Assembly: GCF_001922985.1 (NCBI RefSeq)
Contig: NZ_MRUH01000086.1
Location: 1-64,000 of the forward strand
DNA: 64,000 bases
Direction: 5' to 3'
DNA from: Teredinibacter waterburyi
GTDB taxonomy: Bacteria > Pseudomonadota > Gammaproteobacteria > Pseudomonadales > Cellvibrionaceae
The first letter of the stretch is position 1, and each line of letters starts with the position of its first letter. Below the pieces are notes generated by a model that saw only the letters and a list, made by a program, of their open reading frames with translations, searched no databases and was not told where the DNA came from. Positions 46,082 to 55,850 of the stretch are shown here, one piece after another. Made by a program: the position numbers and the translations under genes.

Positions 46082-47197
46082 ATGCCCTATTTTCGTGCGG
46101 CGATTATCTTTATTACCCTCTGCTTTACCCTTGCGGTTCCTTTTCAGGCGCAAGCGCAAACTGGTGACGCAGCACGTTTAGAGCGCATCAAAACCTCTCT
46201 CGCAGCAAAACAAGAAGCTTTGGCGACTCTGGAAAACCGACTACTCTCCTACGTTGCCAAGCAGGAAGATGCTACGACCAAACTGGCCAAGGCTGAGCAG
46301 GAGCTCGCTGAATCGAGAGCCACGCTGGAAGCCGCAAAAGGCGACGCCTCAGAGGCTGGCTTACGTCAACTGTCACTGGCTGAAAAGCGTTTAGAATTAG
46401 ATGAGCGCGGAGTGCTCAATCGCGGCAAGCGCCTCGATAGGATCAATCGTAAAACGGCAGAGCTAGAAGCAGAAGCAGCGGATCTTCAAGCTGAAATTGC
46501 ATGGGCTGAGGGCCAGCTTGGTGGCAAAAAAGTAGCTGCAGCACCTAAACCCAAATCAAAACCCACCCCCAGACCAACGCCACGCCCTGCCGCCGTCGCT
46601 GCGCCAAAGCCTACTTTGGCACCCACGCTGGCACCTACGCTTATACCTACAGTAGCAAAGACGAATCCAGTTACTGCTCCAGCACCAACAATAAAACCAA
46701 CAACCACTCCGAAACCCGCACTGAAGCCAACACCGCGCCCAGTTGCAGTAGAAGACGAAATAGAAACAATAGAGCAAGAAGTTGACGAAGCAATTGCGAA
46801 ACGCCCCAAACTGGTAGCGCCGATTGCACCAACAGCCGCCCCTCTCGCTGACGAGATCGAGCGCGTATTAACTCCTCGCGAGCGTTATGCCCGCCGGCAA
46901 ATGAAGCGCTTAAACGATCTGACAAAGGATGCCGACAAAGGCGAACACCGGCGCTACGATGAACTCCTTATGAGAGTTGACCGCGATGATGAAATTGAAC
47001 TGGAATATCTCGGCAACGAGCAGTTCTACGGCGAAGTGAAGATGACAAAAGGTCGACACAAATTAACGATTAATTTAAGCCGTTACGTTGTGAATATCCC
47101 GAAAGCTGCGGACGGTGATACGTTTGTGGTGATTTATGATACGACAGACCTGAGCGAACCCAAGTTTATATTCTTCAATAAGAACTTACTCGACTAA
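46082..47197 (+). CDS. Secreted coiled-coil protein with proline-rich linker
   Basis: The start ATG 46082 has AGGAG nine bases upstream. Residues 1-25 are a signal peptide (cleavage near AQAQ). Residues 30-145 form a long Ala/Glu/Leu/Lys coiled coil. Then follows a Pro/Lys/Thr/Ala-rich region (about 150-225) with short repeats such as PTLAPTLAP and KPTPRP, an acidic helix, and a C-terminal beta-rich domain (about 285-371: EIELEYLGNEQFYGEV, YVVNIPKAADGDTF). The Pro-rich part could span the periplasm or the cell wall, somewhat like TonB or Pal-type linkers. The family is unknown to me. A terminator follows. Confidence 0.75.
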   Translation: MPYFRAAIIFITLCFTLAVPFQAQAQTGDAARLERIKTSLAAKQEALATLENRLLSYVAKQEDATTKLAKAEQELAESRATLEAAKGDASEAGLRQLSLAEKRLELDERGVLNRGKRLDRINRKTAELEAEAADLQAEIAWAEGQLGGKKVAAAPKPKSKPTPRPTPRPAAVAAPKPTLAPTLAPTLIPTVAKTNPVTAPAPTIKPTTTPKPALKPTPRPVAVEDEIETIEQEVDEAIAKRPKLVAPIAPTAAPLADEIERVLTPRERYARRQMKRLNDLTKDADKGEHRRYDELLMRVDRDDEIELEYLGNEQFYGEVKMTKGRHKLTINLSRYVVNIPKAADGDTFVVIYDTTDLSEPKFIFFNKNLLD

Positions 47198-47215
47198 ACT
47201 GGCCGCTGTAAAATT

Positions 47216-47244
47216 AAAAAAGCCCCTCATGTAGGGGCTTTTTT
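47216..47244 (+). terminator. Rho-independent terminator
   Basis: AAAAAAGCCCCT pairs with AGGGGCTTTTTT around a CATGT loop, 18 bases after the stop of the secreted coiled-coil gene. It is symmetric and could also act in the other direction. Confidence 0.9.
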
Positions 47245-47386
47245 ATTGCTCTTTTGTTGCTCTCTCAGCTCACGTTTGCCACATCTTCGGTCGAGCCACA
47301 ATTTAATGATCCAACAACCACGCTTTACTAGCGACAATCAAACCATTCTCACCTGCTCATACCTTTGTTCAGCGAACAAAAAGCAA

Positions 47387-47418
47387 AAAAAAAACGGCGA
47401 GGAAAGCCTCGCCGTTTT
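47387..47418 (-). terminator. gapA terminator
   Basis: A nine-base-pair stem (ACGGCGAGG / CCTCGCCGT) with a four-base loop is followed on the minus strand by a run of ten T. It lies about 25 bases after the gapA stop. Confidence 0.92.
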
Positions 47419-47439
47419 CGATCCTACTCGGATTCTAAA

Positions 47440-48854
<1,415 letters not shown>

Positions 48855-49517
48855 TTAATTCGAGATTTTTGCTACCGTCGCTCGTGCGATCTCGGTAATA
48901 GCCGCCCAATCACCAGCATCAACCAAGGCCTTCGGCGCTAACCAAGTACCGCCAACACAGGCAACATTTGGCAATGCCAGATAATCGGAGAAGCTCTCAA
49001 AGGTCAAGCCACCGGTAGGGCAAAAGCTGATCTGCGGTAACGGGCCAGCGAATGATTTTAGCAACGCTAAGCCGCCGACTGCTGCGGCTGGAAAAAGTTT
49101 AAAACAGCTTAACCCCTGCTCCATCCCCATCATCACTTCCGACAGAGTCGAAACGCCAGGCAACAGCTGCACATTTAACTCGTTTGCAGCATCAACCAAG
49201 CTTGGGGTGTAACCGGGGGATACAGCAAAATCCACACCGAGTTCGGCAACCGTGTGGAGCTGGTTAATCGACACGACCGTGCCCACACCAACCTCAATCC
49301 CAGAGCATTCGGCTTTGATCATGCGCAGCGCTTCAACTGCAGCATCGGTGCGCAAAGTAACTTCAATTGCTTTGATACCGCCCGCTTTTAGCGCATTAGC
49401 TAAGGGAACTGCATCTTCAACGCGATCAATAACCACAACTGGCATTACACCGAGCGGCTCTAAATATGCTTTGGGGATTGCCATGATTTGGTCTCTAGCG
49501 ATTACACATGCGGGCAT
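48855..49517 (-). CDS. eda: 2-keto-3-deoxy-6-phosphogluconate aldolase (Eda)
   Basis: Eda splits KDPG into pyruvate and glyceraldehyde-3-phosphate, the last step of the Entner-Doudoroff route. The Schiff-base lysine is in CFKLFPA and the catalytic Glu in IEVTLRT; GVGTV and CPTGGL are phosphate-binding parts. The 220-residue frame starts at ATG 49517; ATG 49484 (MAIPKAYLEP) is an alternative, as the first 11 residues are not conserved. It follows zwf by 98 bases. The usual neighbours pgl and edd are not in the window. Confidence 0.95.
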   Translation of the reverse strand: MPACVIARDQIMAIPKAYLEPLGVMPVVVIDRVEDAVPLANALKAGGIKAIEVTLRTDAAVEALRMIKAECSGIEVGVGTVVSINQLHTVAELGVDFAVSPGYTPSLVDAANELNVQLLPGVSTLSEVMMGMEQGLSCFKLFPAAAVGGLALLKSFAGPLPQISFCPTGGLTFESFSDYLALPNVACVGGTWLAPKALVDAGDWAAITEIARATVAKISN

Positions 49518-49615
49518 CTGAGATAAGGGAATGCTGGCGGTTTGCGCTGTAGCGCCAATTTAAGAGGCGAGTACAGAACAAACCGCGAGCGATTATTTTA
49601 GTCGAGAGGCAAAAG

Positions 49616-51106
49616 CTAGGTGAGACTGCACCAAAGCTCAAACCCTTCGTTGAGCCAACGGCGGCCGTCATTTTCCATCAGCAGATCTGCAGAGCGCGGA
49701 CCCAAACTTCCAGCGGCATATTCTTCGGGCACAACATTTTTAGCATCCCAGCCCGCAAAGATTTGGTCGACCCAAGTCCAAGCAGCTTCTACTTCTGCGG
49801 CACTAACAAACAAGGTTTGATCGTTGCGCAATACATCGAAGAACAAACGCGAGTAGGCGTCATGGGTGACCTTTTTGGCTTGCTCTGCAAAAGAGAGATT
49901 AAGCACGTCATCCTTCAGTGGAATACCGGCATCCAAGCCCGGCACTTTATTCATAACGCGAATACTAATACCTTCATCCGGCTGCAATTGAATAATCAAC
50001 TGGTTAGCCTTGTGCTCGGAGTGGTTAACCGAAAATATCTGATGACGATTTTGCTTAAACTGAATCACAATTTCCGAATGGCGCTTATTCAAGCGCTTGC
50101 CGGTCCGCAAGTAAATCGGCACACCCGACCAACGCCAATTTTCAATCTCAGCTTTAATGGCGACAAATGTCTCAGTTTTGCTGTTGGGGTCGATCTCGTA
50201 TTTGTCGGACTTTTCTTCTAAGTAGCCTGGCACGATTTCGCCATCGGCATTACCTGAGCTGTACTGCCCACGGACAGTTAATGTCTCAACTTCATCGTGA
50301 GGAATTAAACGCAGTGCATTCAGCACTTTTAATTTTTCTGCTCGAACTGAATCGGCATTCAAACATGCCGGCGGTTCCATGGCGACCAAACACAAGACTT
50401 GTAGCAAGTGATTTTGCACCATGTCGCGAGTAGCACCCGTTTGGTCATAGAATGCCCAGCGGTTACCAACACCAACAGATTCGGTGACGGTAATTTGTAT
50501 ATGATCGATGTACTTTGAGTTCCATAACGGCTCAAAAATATCGTTAGCAAAGCGTAACGCCAACAAGTTTTGCACCGACTCTTTACCTAAGTAATGGTCG
50601 ATACGGAATAATTGCTGTTCGGTAAAGGTACGCGATAATTCGTTGTTAATTTCCAAAAATGATTCGCGGCTATCACCTAAGGGTTTTTCTACGACTAGAC
50701 GAGCATTAGCGTGATTTAACCCACACACGTTTAGCGAGTTACAAACAGTGCCAAAAATTTTCGGCGGTATCGCCAAATAAATAACTAGCTGATGGTCTTC
50801 GGTAAAAAACTCTTGCTTAACGGCAGCTAACTCATCAGGGTTCGTGGCATCACCGCGACCAAACCATATTTTGTCTGCAAATCGCTGCCATTTTTCTTCG
50901 GAGAAAAGGTCATCACGAATACTTTTTTTCAACCAAGTATGAATTTTTTGGTGAAACTCTTCACGAGTTTGGCCTGTACGCGCCATGCCGATAATACGTA
51001 CATCATCCGGCATACAATTGTTGAGCTCGAGAAAATACAGCGATGGGTAAAGTTTACGCAGTGCGAGATCACCATCACCCCCGACAATTAACAGGTCTGT
51101 ATTCAT
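49616..51106 (-). CDS. zwf: Glucose-6-phosphate 1-dehydrogenase
   Basis: Zwf makes 6-phosphogluconolactone and NAD(P)H. The active-site motif is RIDHYLGKE, and the N-terminal nucleotide fold reads GGDGDLALRKL, close to the usual GxxGDL. The 496 residues match the family. The sequence EKPLGDS is also typical. Eda follows in the same direction, without the 6-phosphogluconolactonase gene that often lies between them. Confidence 0.97.
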   Translation of the reverse strand: MNTDLLIVGGDGDLALRKLYPSLYFLELNNCMPDDVRIIGMARTGQTREEFHQKIHTWLKKSIRDDLFSEEKWQRFADKIWFGRGDATNPDELAAVKQEFFTEDHQLVIYLAIPPKIFGTVCNSLNVCGLNHANARLVVEKPLGDSRESFLEINNELSRTFTEQQLFRIDHYLGKESVQNLLALRFANDIFEPLWNSKYIDHIQITVTESVGVGNRWAFYDQTGATRDMVQNHLLQVLCLVAMEPPACLNADSVRAEKLKVLNALRLIPHDEVETLTVRGQYSSGNADGEIVPGYLEEKSDKYEIDPNSKTETFVAIKAEIENWRWSGVPIYLRTGKRLNKRHSEIVIQFKQNRHQIFSVNHSEHKANQLIIQLQPDEGISIRVMNKVPGLDAGIPLKDDVLNLSFAEQAKKVTHDAYSRLFFDVLRNDQTLFVSAAEVEAAWTWVDQIFAGWDAKNVVPEEYAAGSLGPRSADLLMENDGRRWLNEGFELWCSLT

Positions 51107-51428
51107 TCCAGTGGGTACCTTGTTTTACGATTACTTCATTGAGTAGTTTTTGGGCGCTTACTAACTGTTCAAAATATGCGCAGCGAGGGGAAAAGCGCGG
51201 CCATTTTAGACTGTGAGTGGAACTCATTTCAACCACCCTACCACTAATAACCCCAGTAGCCTTGGCTCCAACAGTGGCTATAGATCTAATAGTCTCGCGC
51301 AACGAGACAGTATAAATGCCTATAATGGCGCAATTCAGCGTAGGTTCAGGGCACTAACGGCAACCTGTCTATATGAAGGCTCGACAATCGACTCGATCAG
51401 ACCCAGCCTACAACTGCAACTTAAATGG
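51107..51428. promoter_or_regulatory. Divergent zwf/DUF3108 intergenic region
   Basis: This gap contains the promoters of two divergent genes. On the plus strand a perfect TATAAT at 51321-51326 places the transcript start near 51335, which rules out the in-frame start at 51213 for the next gene. The -35 is poor. No other feature was seen. Confidence 0.5.
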
Positions 51429-52259
51429 ATGAGACTTGTGTTTATACCCACTCCGCACCCTCGTAGATTTTTTTATGTCCGGAAGCCACTCGGCTATAGT
51501 CGACCAGCATTGAGGCGAATTTGCGCCCTCCTGTGCAGCCTATTAATACTTAGCGCCAACAGCACGGCTACCCCCGAAACGAACCCTCAGGTGCTATTTC
51601 AGGCCCATTACGAAGGGAAATATTCGGGTATGACAATTAAATCTGAGCGCAAGTTAAGCCGCAACGCCGATAACAGCTACCGGCTCAACTCCGAGGTAAA
51701 GAACTTTATCGCCTCTATTCGAGAGTCCAGCGAGTTCAAGCTATCGACGACTGCACAGCTACAACCCCAGCGTTATGAATACGCGCGTAAAGTACTCGGC
51801 TACAAGGCCTACGACAGCATCGACTTCGACTGGCAACAGCAGCAGGCCGACACACAACGCAAAGACAAGCCCGAGAGAGCGAGGCGATTAGCGCTGGACG
51901 GGAACGAACTTGACCCCGCACTATACCAGCTACAGTTGCAGGCCGACCTATATAACGGCAAAACAGAACTGCACTATCGCGTCGCAAAAACCAACAAAAT
52001 TAAACTGCTAGCCTTTGAAATTGTGGGCAAAGACGTGTTCACACTCGGGGAAACAGCGCACAATACGCTGAAAATTGCACTTATTGATCCTGATACCGAT
52101 AAAAATACAACAATCTGGGTAATACCCAGCTTAAGCTACCAAATTGCTAAAATTGAGCATGTAGAAGAAAATGGCGACGCATTCACCATCCGCTTGACCG
52201 GCTTTGACCAACAGGAAGCACTGCTCCATGAGTTCTACCGGAAAACCCTCAACAACTAA
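51429..52259 (+). CDS. DUF3108-type periplasmic protein
   Basis: I start at ATG 51429 (MRLVFIPTPH), downstream of a TATAAT at 51321; the open frame extends back to 51213 but that part lies over the promoter. A basic stretch and hydrophobic core (RRICALLCSLLILSANSTA) form the signal peptide, ending near residue 48. The rest has the DUF3108 pattern (FQAHYEGKYSGM, SSEFKL...YEYARKVLG, ELHYRVAKTNKIKLLAFEIVG, IWVIPSLSYQIAKIEH). Such proteins are periplasmic with unknown role, thought to be beta-rich. The 276 residues are usual. The next gene begins 27 bases later and may be co-transcribed. Confidence 0.82.
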   Translation: MRLVFIPTPHPRRFFYVRKPLGYSRPALRRICALLCSLLILSANSTATPETNPQVLFQAHYEGKYSGMTIKSERKLSRNADNSYRLNSEVKNFIASIRESSEFKLSTTAQLQPQRYEYARKVLGYKAYDSIDFDWQQQQADTQRKDKPERARRLALDGNELDPALYQLQLQADLYNGKTELHYRVAKTNKIKLLAFEIVGKDVFTLGETAHNTLKIALIDPDTDKNTTIWVIPSLSYQIAKIEHVEENGDAFTIRLTGFDQQEALLHEFYRKTLNN

Positions 52260-52285
52260 CGCTTGGGTATATTAAGCAACCGACT

Positions 52286-53185
52286 ATGACAGCGACACCA
52301 AATGGAAAAGATCGGCACTATATCGTGCTGTTCGCTGATATCGTTGGCAGCTCCCGTATCTACCAGCAACTCGGAAACTCGCGCGCGCAGCATGAAATCG
52401 CCCGTATTTTGGCACTGCTAATTGATATTGCCGAAGAACACGACGGAGAGCTGGTAAAAACGATTGGCGATGAAATTATGGTCTATTTCCTAGGTTTGGA
52501 AGAGGCTTGCCAAGCTGGGATTGCCATGAACCTGCGGATGGAAGACGAAAACCGCCAGTTGCGCACAGGTATGGCGATGGGGCCATTAATTTTTCATCGC
52601 CAAGATGTCTACGGCGACACGGTAAATGCCGCCGCTAGTCTCGTACGAATTGCCAAGCAACAGCAAATCTTAGTTAACGAAACCCTTTTCGAATCGCTCC
52701 CCCCTTGGCTGTTGAGCCACTGCGAACTGTTTGATCGGTTTAAGTACAAAGGCACCGACAGCATGGCCTTGGTATACCGCCTAAACTGGAGTGCTGATGC
52801 CCCCGGCCCACAGCTCGAAGCCACATTGGTTGGCGCAATAGCGGCAACATCAGATCATAGTAGTGTCGAGTTACGTTTAGGACTCGATGGCTCGCCGCTG
52901 GTTTACCACGCTAGCGACCCACCGCTGCATATCGGTCGCGACCGTGACTCAGTGCGACTGCTCGTAGACGATGCGCGGGTGTCGCGCAATCACGCTACCA
53001 TTTATTTTAGGCGTGGCAAATTCATATTCGAAGACAACAGCACCAACGGCTCATACATGATAGACCCGAGTCGTGCGCCAATTTATTTGCGTCGCGAATC
53101 GGCCCCCTTAGGTGAACACGGTCGCATCACCCTCGGCGAACTCGATATGCCGGAACATATCACCATCCACTATAAACTCAGCTAA
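52286..53185 (+). CDS. Class III adenylate/guanylate cyclase fused to FHA domain
   Basis: Residues 10-170 form a class III nucleotide cyclase domain. The metal-binding aspartates are D18 (LFADIVGSS) and D62 (TIGDEIMVYF), and NAAASLVRIA corresponds to the transition-state helix with its Asn and Arg. Residues about 195-295 are an FHA domain (HIGRD, VSRNHATI, NSTNGSYM), which binds phosphothreonine. No transmembrane segment is seen, so it is cytosolic. The order cyclase-FHA implies control by a Ser/Thr kinase. The base specificity (ATP or GTP) cannot be fixed from sequence. Confidence 0.92.
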   Translation: MTATPNGKDRHYIVLFADIVGSSRIYQQLGNSRAQHEIARILALLIDIAEEHDGELVKTIGDEIMVYFLGLEEACQAGIAMNLRMEDENRQLRTGMAMGPLIFHRQDVYGDTVNAAASLVRIAKQQQILVNETLFESLPPWLLSHCELFDRFKYKGTDSMALVYRLNWSADAPGPQLEATLVGAIAATSDHSSVELRLGLDGSPLVYHASDPPLHIGRDRDSVRLLVDDARVSRNHATIYFRRGKFIFEDNSTNGSYMIDPSRAPIYLRRESAPLGEHGRITLGELDMPEHITIHYKLS

Positions 53186-53518
53186 CCTGTTAATAGCCCC
53201 CCTTCCTTCACGCTTTATTCGCCGCCAAAACCCAAAAACTAGCACTTTTGATTTAGATCTTTTGGCTATGCAACCATAGAAACAAGACAAAACCCATAAT
53301 AAAGAACCAAAATAGACGCAATCGAGAAGTGCCATGTGTTAGCCAGTACTTACTGCGAAGCTACTTGCGTTCAAGGGCTAAAGCCAACAGTCATCCAAAT
53401 CATCCCCAAACGACTAAAAAACCGTCATCTGGTATCGTGAATTGATATAAGAGAGCACCTTTTTTATTCTGCCCAAGAGTTTACTCTTAGGTTAAATCGA
53501 ATTTAAAGGAGGCCCCAG
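53186..53518. other. Intergenic region, nothing clear
   Basis: This 333-base gap follows the cyclase gene. It is AT-rich at the right end and contains GGAGG seven bases before the next ATG. AGAGTTTACTCTT at 53475-53487 is a short inverted repeat, possibly regulatory. No terminator or RNA was recognised. Confidence 0.4.
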
Positions 53519-54013
53519 ATGACCGTAAAAAACCTGCAGCAGCGGCTGGCGGCTGTGATCGGCACCTTTATTTTTTATCTCTGCAATCACGGGCACTGCG
53601 AACCGGCAAACTACATCAACCCTACATTCCTGCCCAGTGAACACCATATCCCCGTGTACTTGCCGGTTAATTTAATGCACAACGAGGCGCTGTTTATGGC
53701 CGCGGACATCCGCATAAACAGCACACAAACCAGAGCCAACCAACTACTCAACAATGCCTGGCTGCGCGAACTAGATGGCAATACCTACTCGGGAATTGCC
53801 GCGATTAGAATGTTCCTCCGCTCGAGCTTAAGTGGATTATTCAATCAACCTCAATATTTAGCCCAAACCAATAGCTTTACCAAATCTGACATTGAACAAG
53901 AAATCTTTACCAGCGATTACGACACGCTCGGTTTTAGCGAAGATCTTCGTACCGAATACAAGCTGCAGGTTTCTGGAAGTAAATTAAGTTTGGCCCTACA
54001 ACGTCGGTTTTAG
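53519..54013 (+). CDS. Uncharacterised secreted protein
   Basis: A strong AAAGGAGG precedes ATG 53519. The 164-residue product has a signal peptide (about 1-28, LAAVIGTFIFYLCNHGHC) and a mature part without a family I recognise (PTFLPSEHHIPVYLPVNLMH..., ending LSLALQRRF). The C-terminal aromatic residue and beta-rich end resemble outer-membrane proteins, but a whole barrel is not visible. A terminator follows. Confidence 0.7.
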   Translation: MTVKNLQQRLAAVIGTFIFYLCNHGHCEPANYINPTFLPSEHHIPVYLPVNLMHNEALFMAADIRINSTQTRANQLLNNAWLRELDGNTYSGIAAIRMFLRSSLSGLFNQPQYLAQTNSFTKSDIEQEIFTSDYDTLGFSEDLRTEYKLQVSGSKLSLALQRRF

Positions 54014-54082
54014 CCGAAACTCTAAGGGCAGATATAGTAACCCCTGATACAGACGCGCCCCCAATTGTCGTCTGTTTTTCCT

Positions 54083-54113
54083 AGCCTCTCCCACCCCTGG
54101 AGGGGCTTTTTTT
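54083..54113 (+). terminator. Rho-independent terminator
   Basis: AGCC-t-CTCC pairs with GGAG-g-GGCT (four plus four pairs and one T-G) around a seven-base loop and is followed by seven T. It lies 70 bases after the secreted-protein gene. Confidence 0.75.
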
Positions 54114-54269
54114 ATTTAGATAATCGCTTGAAAAAGGTTCGTTCCCCCCCTTAGTAAGCATTTGGTGTTTGCACCCAAACATCTGGCACTGGTCGACGCC
54201 CCGCATTCGCTTTAGAATGCGGCCATCCAAATTGCCCCAAGCACTGCGCTTAGAGACCACATCCCTACC

Positions 54270-54764
54270 ATGACAGATACAACCACCCAACAACGCTTCA
54301 TTAGCGCACCACTTTGGCGTCGTTTCGCCTCGATGGTCTACGATAGTTTTTTAGTCCTCGCCCTAAGCATGGCCTATGGAGCTCTGATTACATTTATTGC
54401 GAGTCAAACGACTGGCGCAGCCAACCAAGGGAATTACACACCGATGGTGAATGGTGCAGTTGCAAATAGCTTGGTTTTTATCGGCTGGATAGCCGTTATT
54501 GCCAGCTTCTACAGCTACTTCTGGTACAGGGCAGGACAATCTACTGGGATGCGAGCTTGGCGGTTAAAAGTGGTGCAGGCGGATGCATTACCTGAGGTAA
54601 AACTCCCCACATTAAAGCAGAGCATAACGCGCGCGTTTTTAGCGCCATTCGCACTGACGCTTGCTGGCGCGGGCTATTGGTGGAAGTTTATCGACAGTAA
54701 CAATGACTGTTGGCACGACCGCTTTAGTGGCACACGAGTCGTGGTAACGGCTAAAGATGAATAG
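54270..54764 (+). CDS. RDD family membrane protein
   Basis: The RDD name residues are RRFASMVYDSFLVLALSMAYG (Arg and Asp of the first helix) and the later WHDRFSGTRVV. The 164 residues hold three to four transmembrane helices (about 24-46, 66-88 and 118-136). RDD proteins are proposed to transport small ions or solutes, with a few shown to be Na+/H+ antiporters; the substrate here is unknown. It converges with lptG. Confidence 0.9.
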   Translation: MTDTTTQQRFISAPLWRRFASMVYDSFLVLALSMAYGALITFIASQTTGAANQGNYTPMVNGAVANSLVFIGWIAVIASFYSYFWYRAGQSTGMRAWRLKVVQADALPEVKLPTLKQSITRAFLAPFALTLAGAGYWWKFIDSNNDCWHDRFSGTRVVVTAKDE

Positions 54765-54788
54765 AACGAAAACAGAGCCACTGCAGCG

Positions 54789-55850
54789 TCAACGGGCGCG
54801 ATAAATCAACAGCCAGCCGTAGCAAAAACACAGCACTATTGGCACCAATACCGCATACATTGGGCTAAACCCCATAATGATTGACATCGGCCCGAGTAGT
54901 TTTTGTGCGGTTTGAAAAATGAGGCCGACCAACACGCCAATAAAAACCCGAAACCCCATAGTGGTTTGTCGTAGCGGGCCAAAAATAAACGAAATAGCAA
55001 TCACCACCAAACTCAGCGTTGCCAGAGGCTGTAAGGCTTTTTGCCAAAATGCGAGGCGATATTCGCTGGAATCTAAACCCTGCTTATCTTGATATTCAGC
55101 GTAAGTGTGTAAGCGCTGCATCGGTAATTCGTCGGGGTTTAACACCAAAACATTGAGTAAGTCGGGTGATATTTCGGTGTACCATTTGCGTACAGCGAAG
55201 GTTTCCTTCTCGATACGATCCCCCTTAAAGTGGGTGATTCGCCCCTCCTGCTCCGTCCAGTACTCACCTTGGTAAATGGCCGAACCTATAAAACTAGCCT
55301 GTTCCAGCTCACCGGCTCTGTCAAAAGCATAGCGGGTAATACCATACAACTTGCCGTTCGGTAATACCGCGTTAAAGTGCATATATTCATCACCTTCGCG
55401 AAACCATAGACCACTTTCACTCTGCAGCGCACGCTCATGGCCCAGTGCTAAATCGCGGCGAGTATCGGCATATTGATCGGTATAGGGGGCAATGTACTCG
55501 CCCAACACAAACCCAATGGCAATAAATACCAGCACCGGCCGCATCACCGCACCAACCACCTGAGCAATCGAAACACCTGCCGCTCGCATAACCACTAGCT
55601 CACTGCTATTGGCTAATACACCTAGGCCAATTAAACAGCCGACGAGTGCGGCCAAGGGTAAATAGTCATAAATCGTTGAGGGGATATAGAGAGCGACATA
55701 AGTAAGCGCCGCAAAGATATCGTAGTTACCGCGCAAGGTGCTAAGTTGGTCTACCAAGGCCGCGATTGCATCGAGCGACACAATAACCAACAACACCCCC
55801 AGTACAGCCACAAGAACTTGCTGACCGATATAACGCCTTAACCTGCTCAT
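54789..55850 (-). CDS. lptG: LPS export permease LptG
   Basis: LptG is one of two permeases of the LptB2FG ABC exporter that drives LPS to the outer membrane. The 353 residues have six transmembrane helices with a periplasmic jellyroll domain (about 120-260) between the third and fourth. The N terminus MSRLRRYIGQ and the segment SSELVVMRAAGVS (coupling helix for LptB) are typical. Its start overlaps lptF by four bases. Confidence 0.95.
   Translation of the reverse strand: MSRLRRYIGQQVLVAVLGVLLVIVSLDAIAALVDQLSTLRGNYDIFAALTYVALYIPSTIYDYLPLAALVGCLIGLGVLANSSELVVMRAAGVSIAQVVGAVMRPVLVFIAIGFVLGEYIAPYTDQYADTRRDLALGHERALQSESGLWFREGDEYMHFNAVLPNGKLYGITRYAFDRAGELEQASFIGSAIYQGEYWTEQEGRITHFKGDRIEKETFAVRKWYTEISPDLLNVLVLNPDELPMQRLHTYAEYQDKQGLDSSEYRLAFWQKALQPLATLSLVVIAISFIFGPLRQTTMGFRVFIGVLVGLIFQTAQKLLGPMSIIMGFSPMYAVLVPIVLCFCYGWLLIYRAR

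Noticed and set aside
46486-46925. Long antisense frames under the secreted coiled-coil gene
   Set aside because: They arise from the Pro/Thr/Ala-rich codons of the real gene; the translation is low complexity Gly/Val or Leu/Arg.
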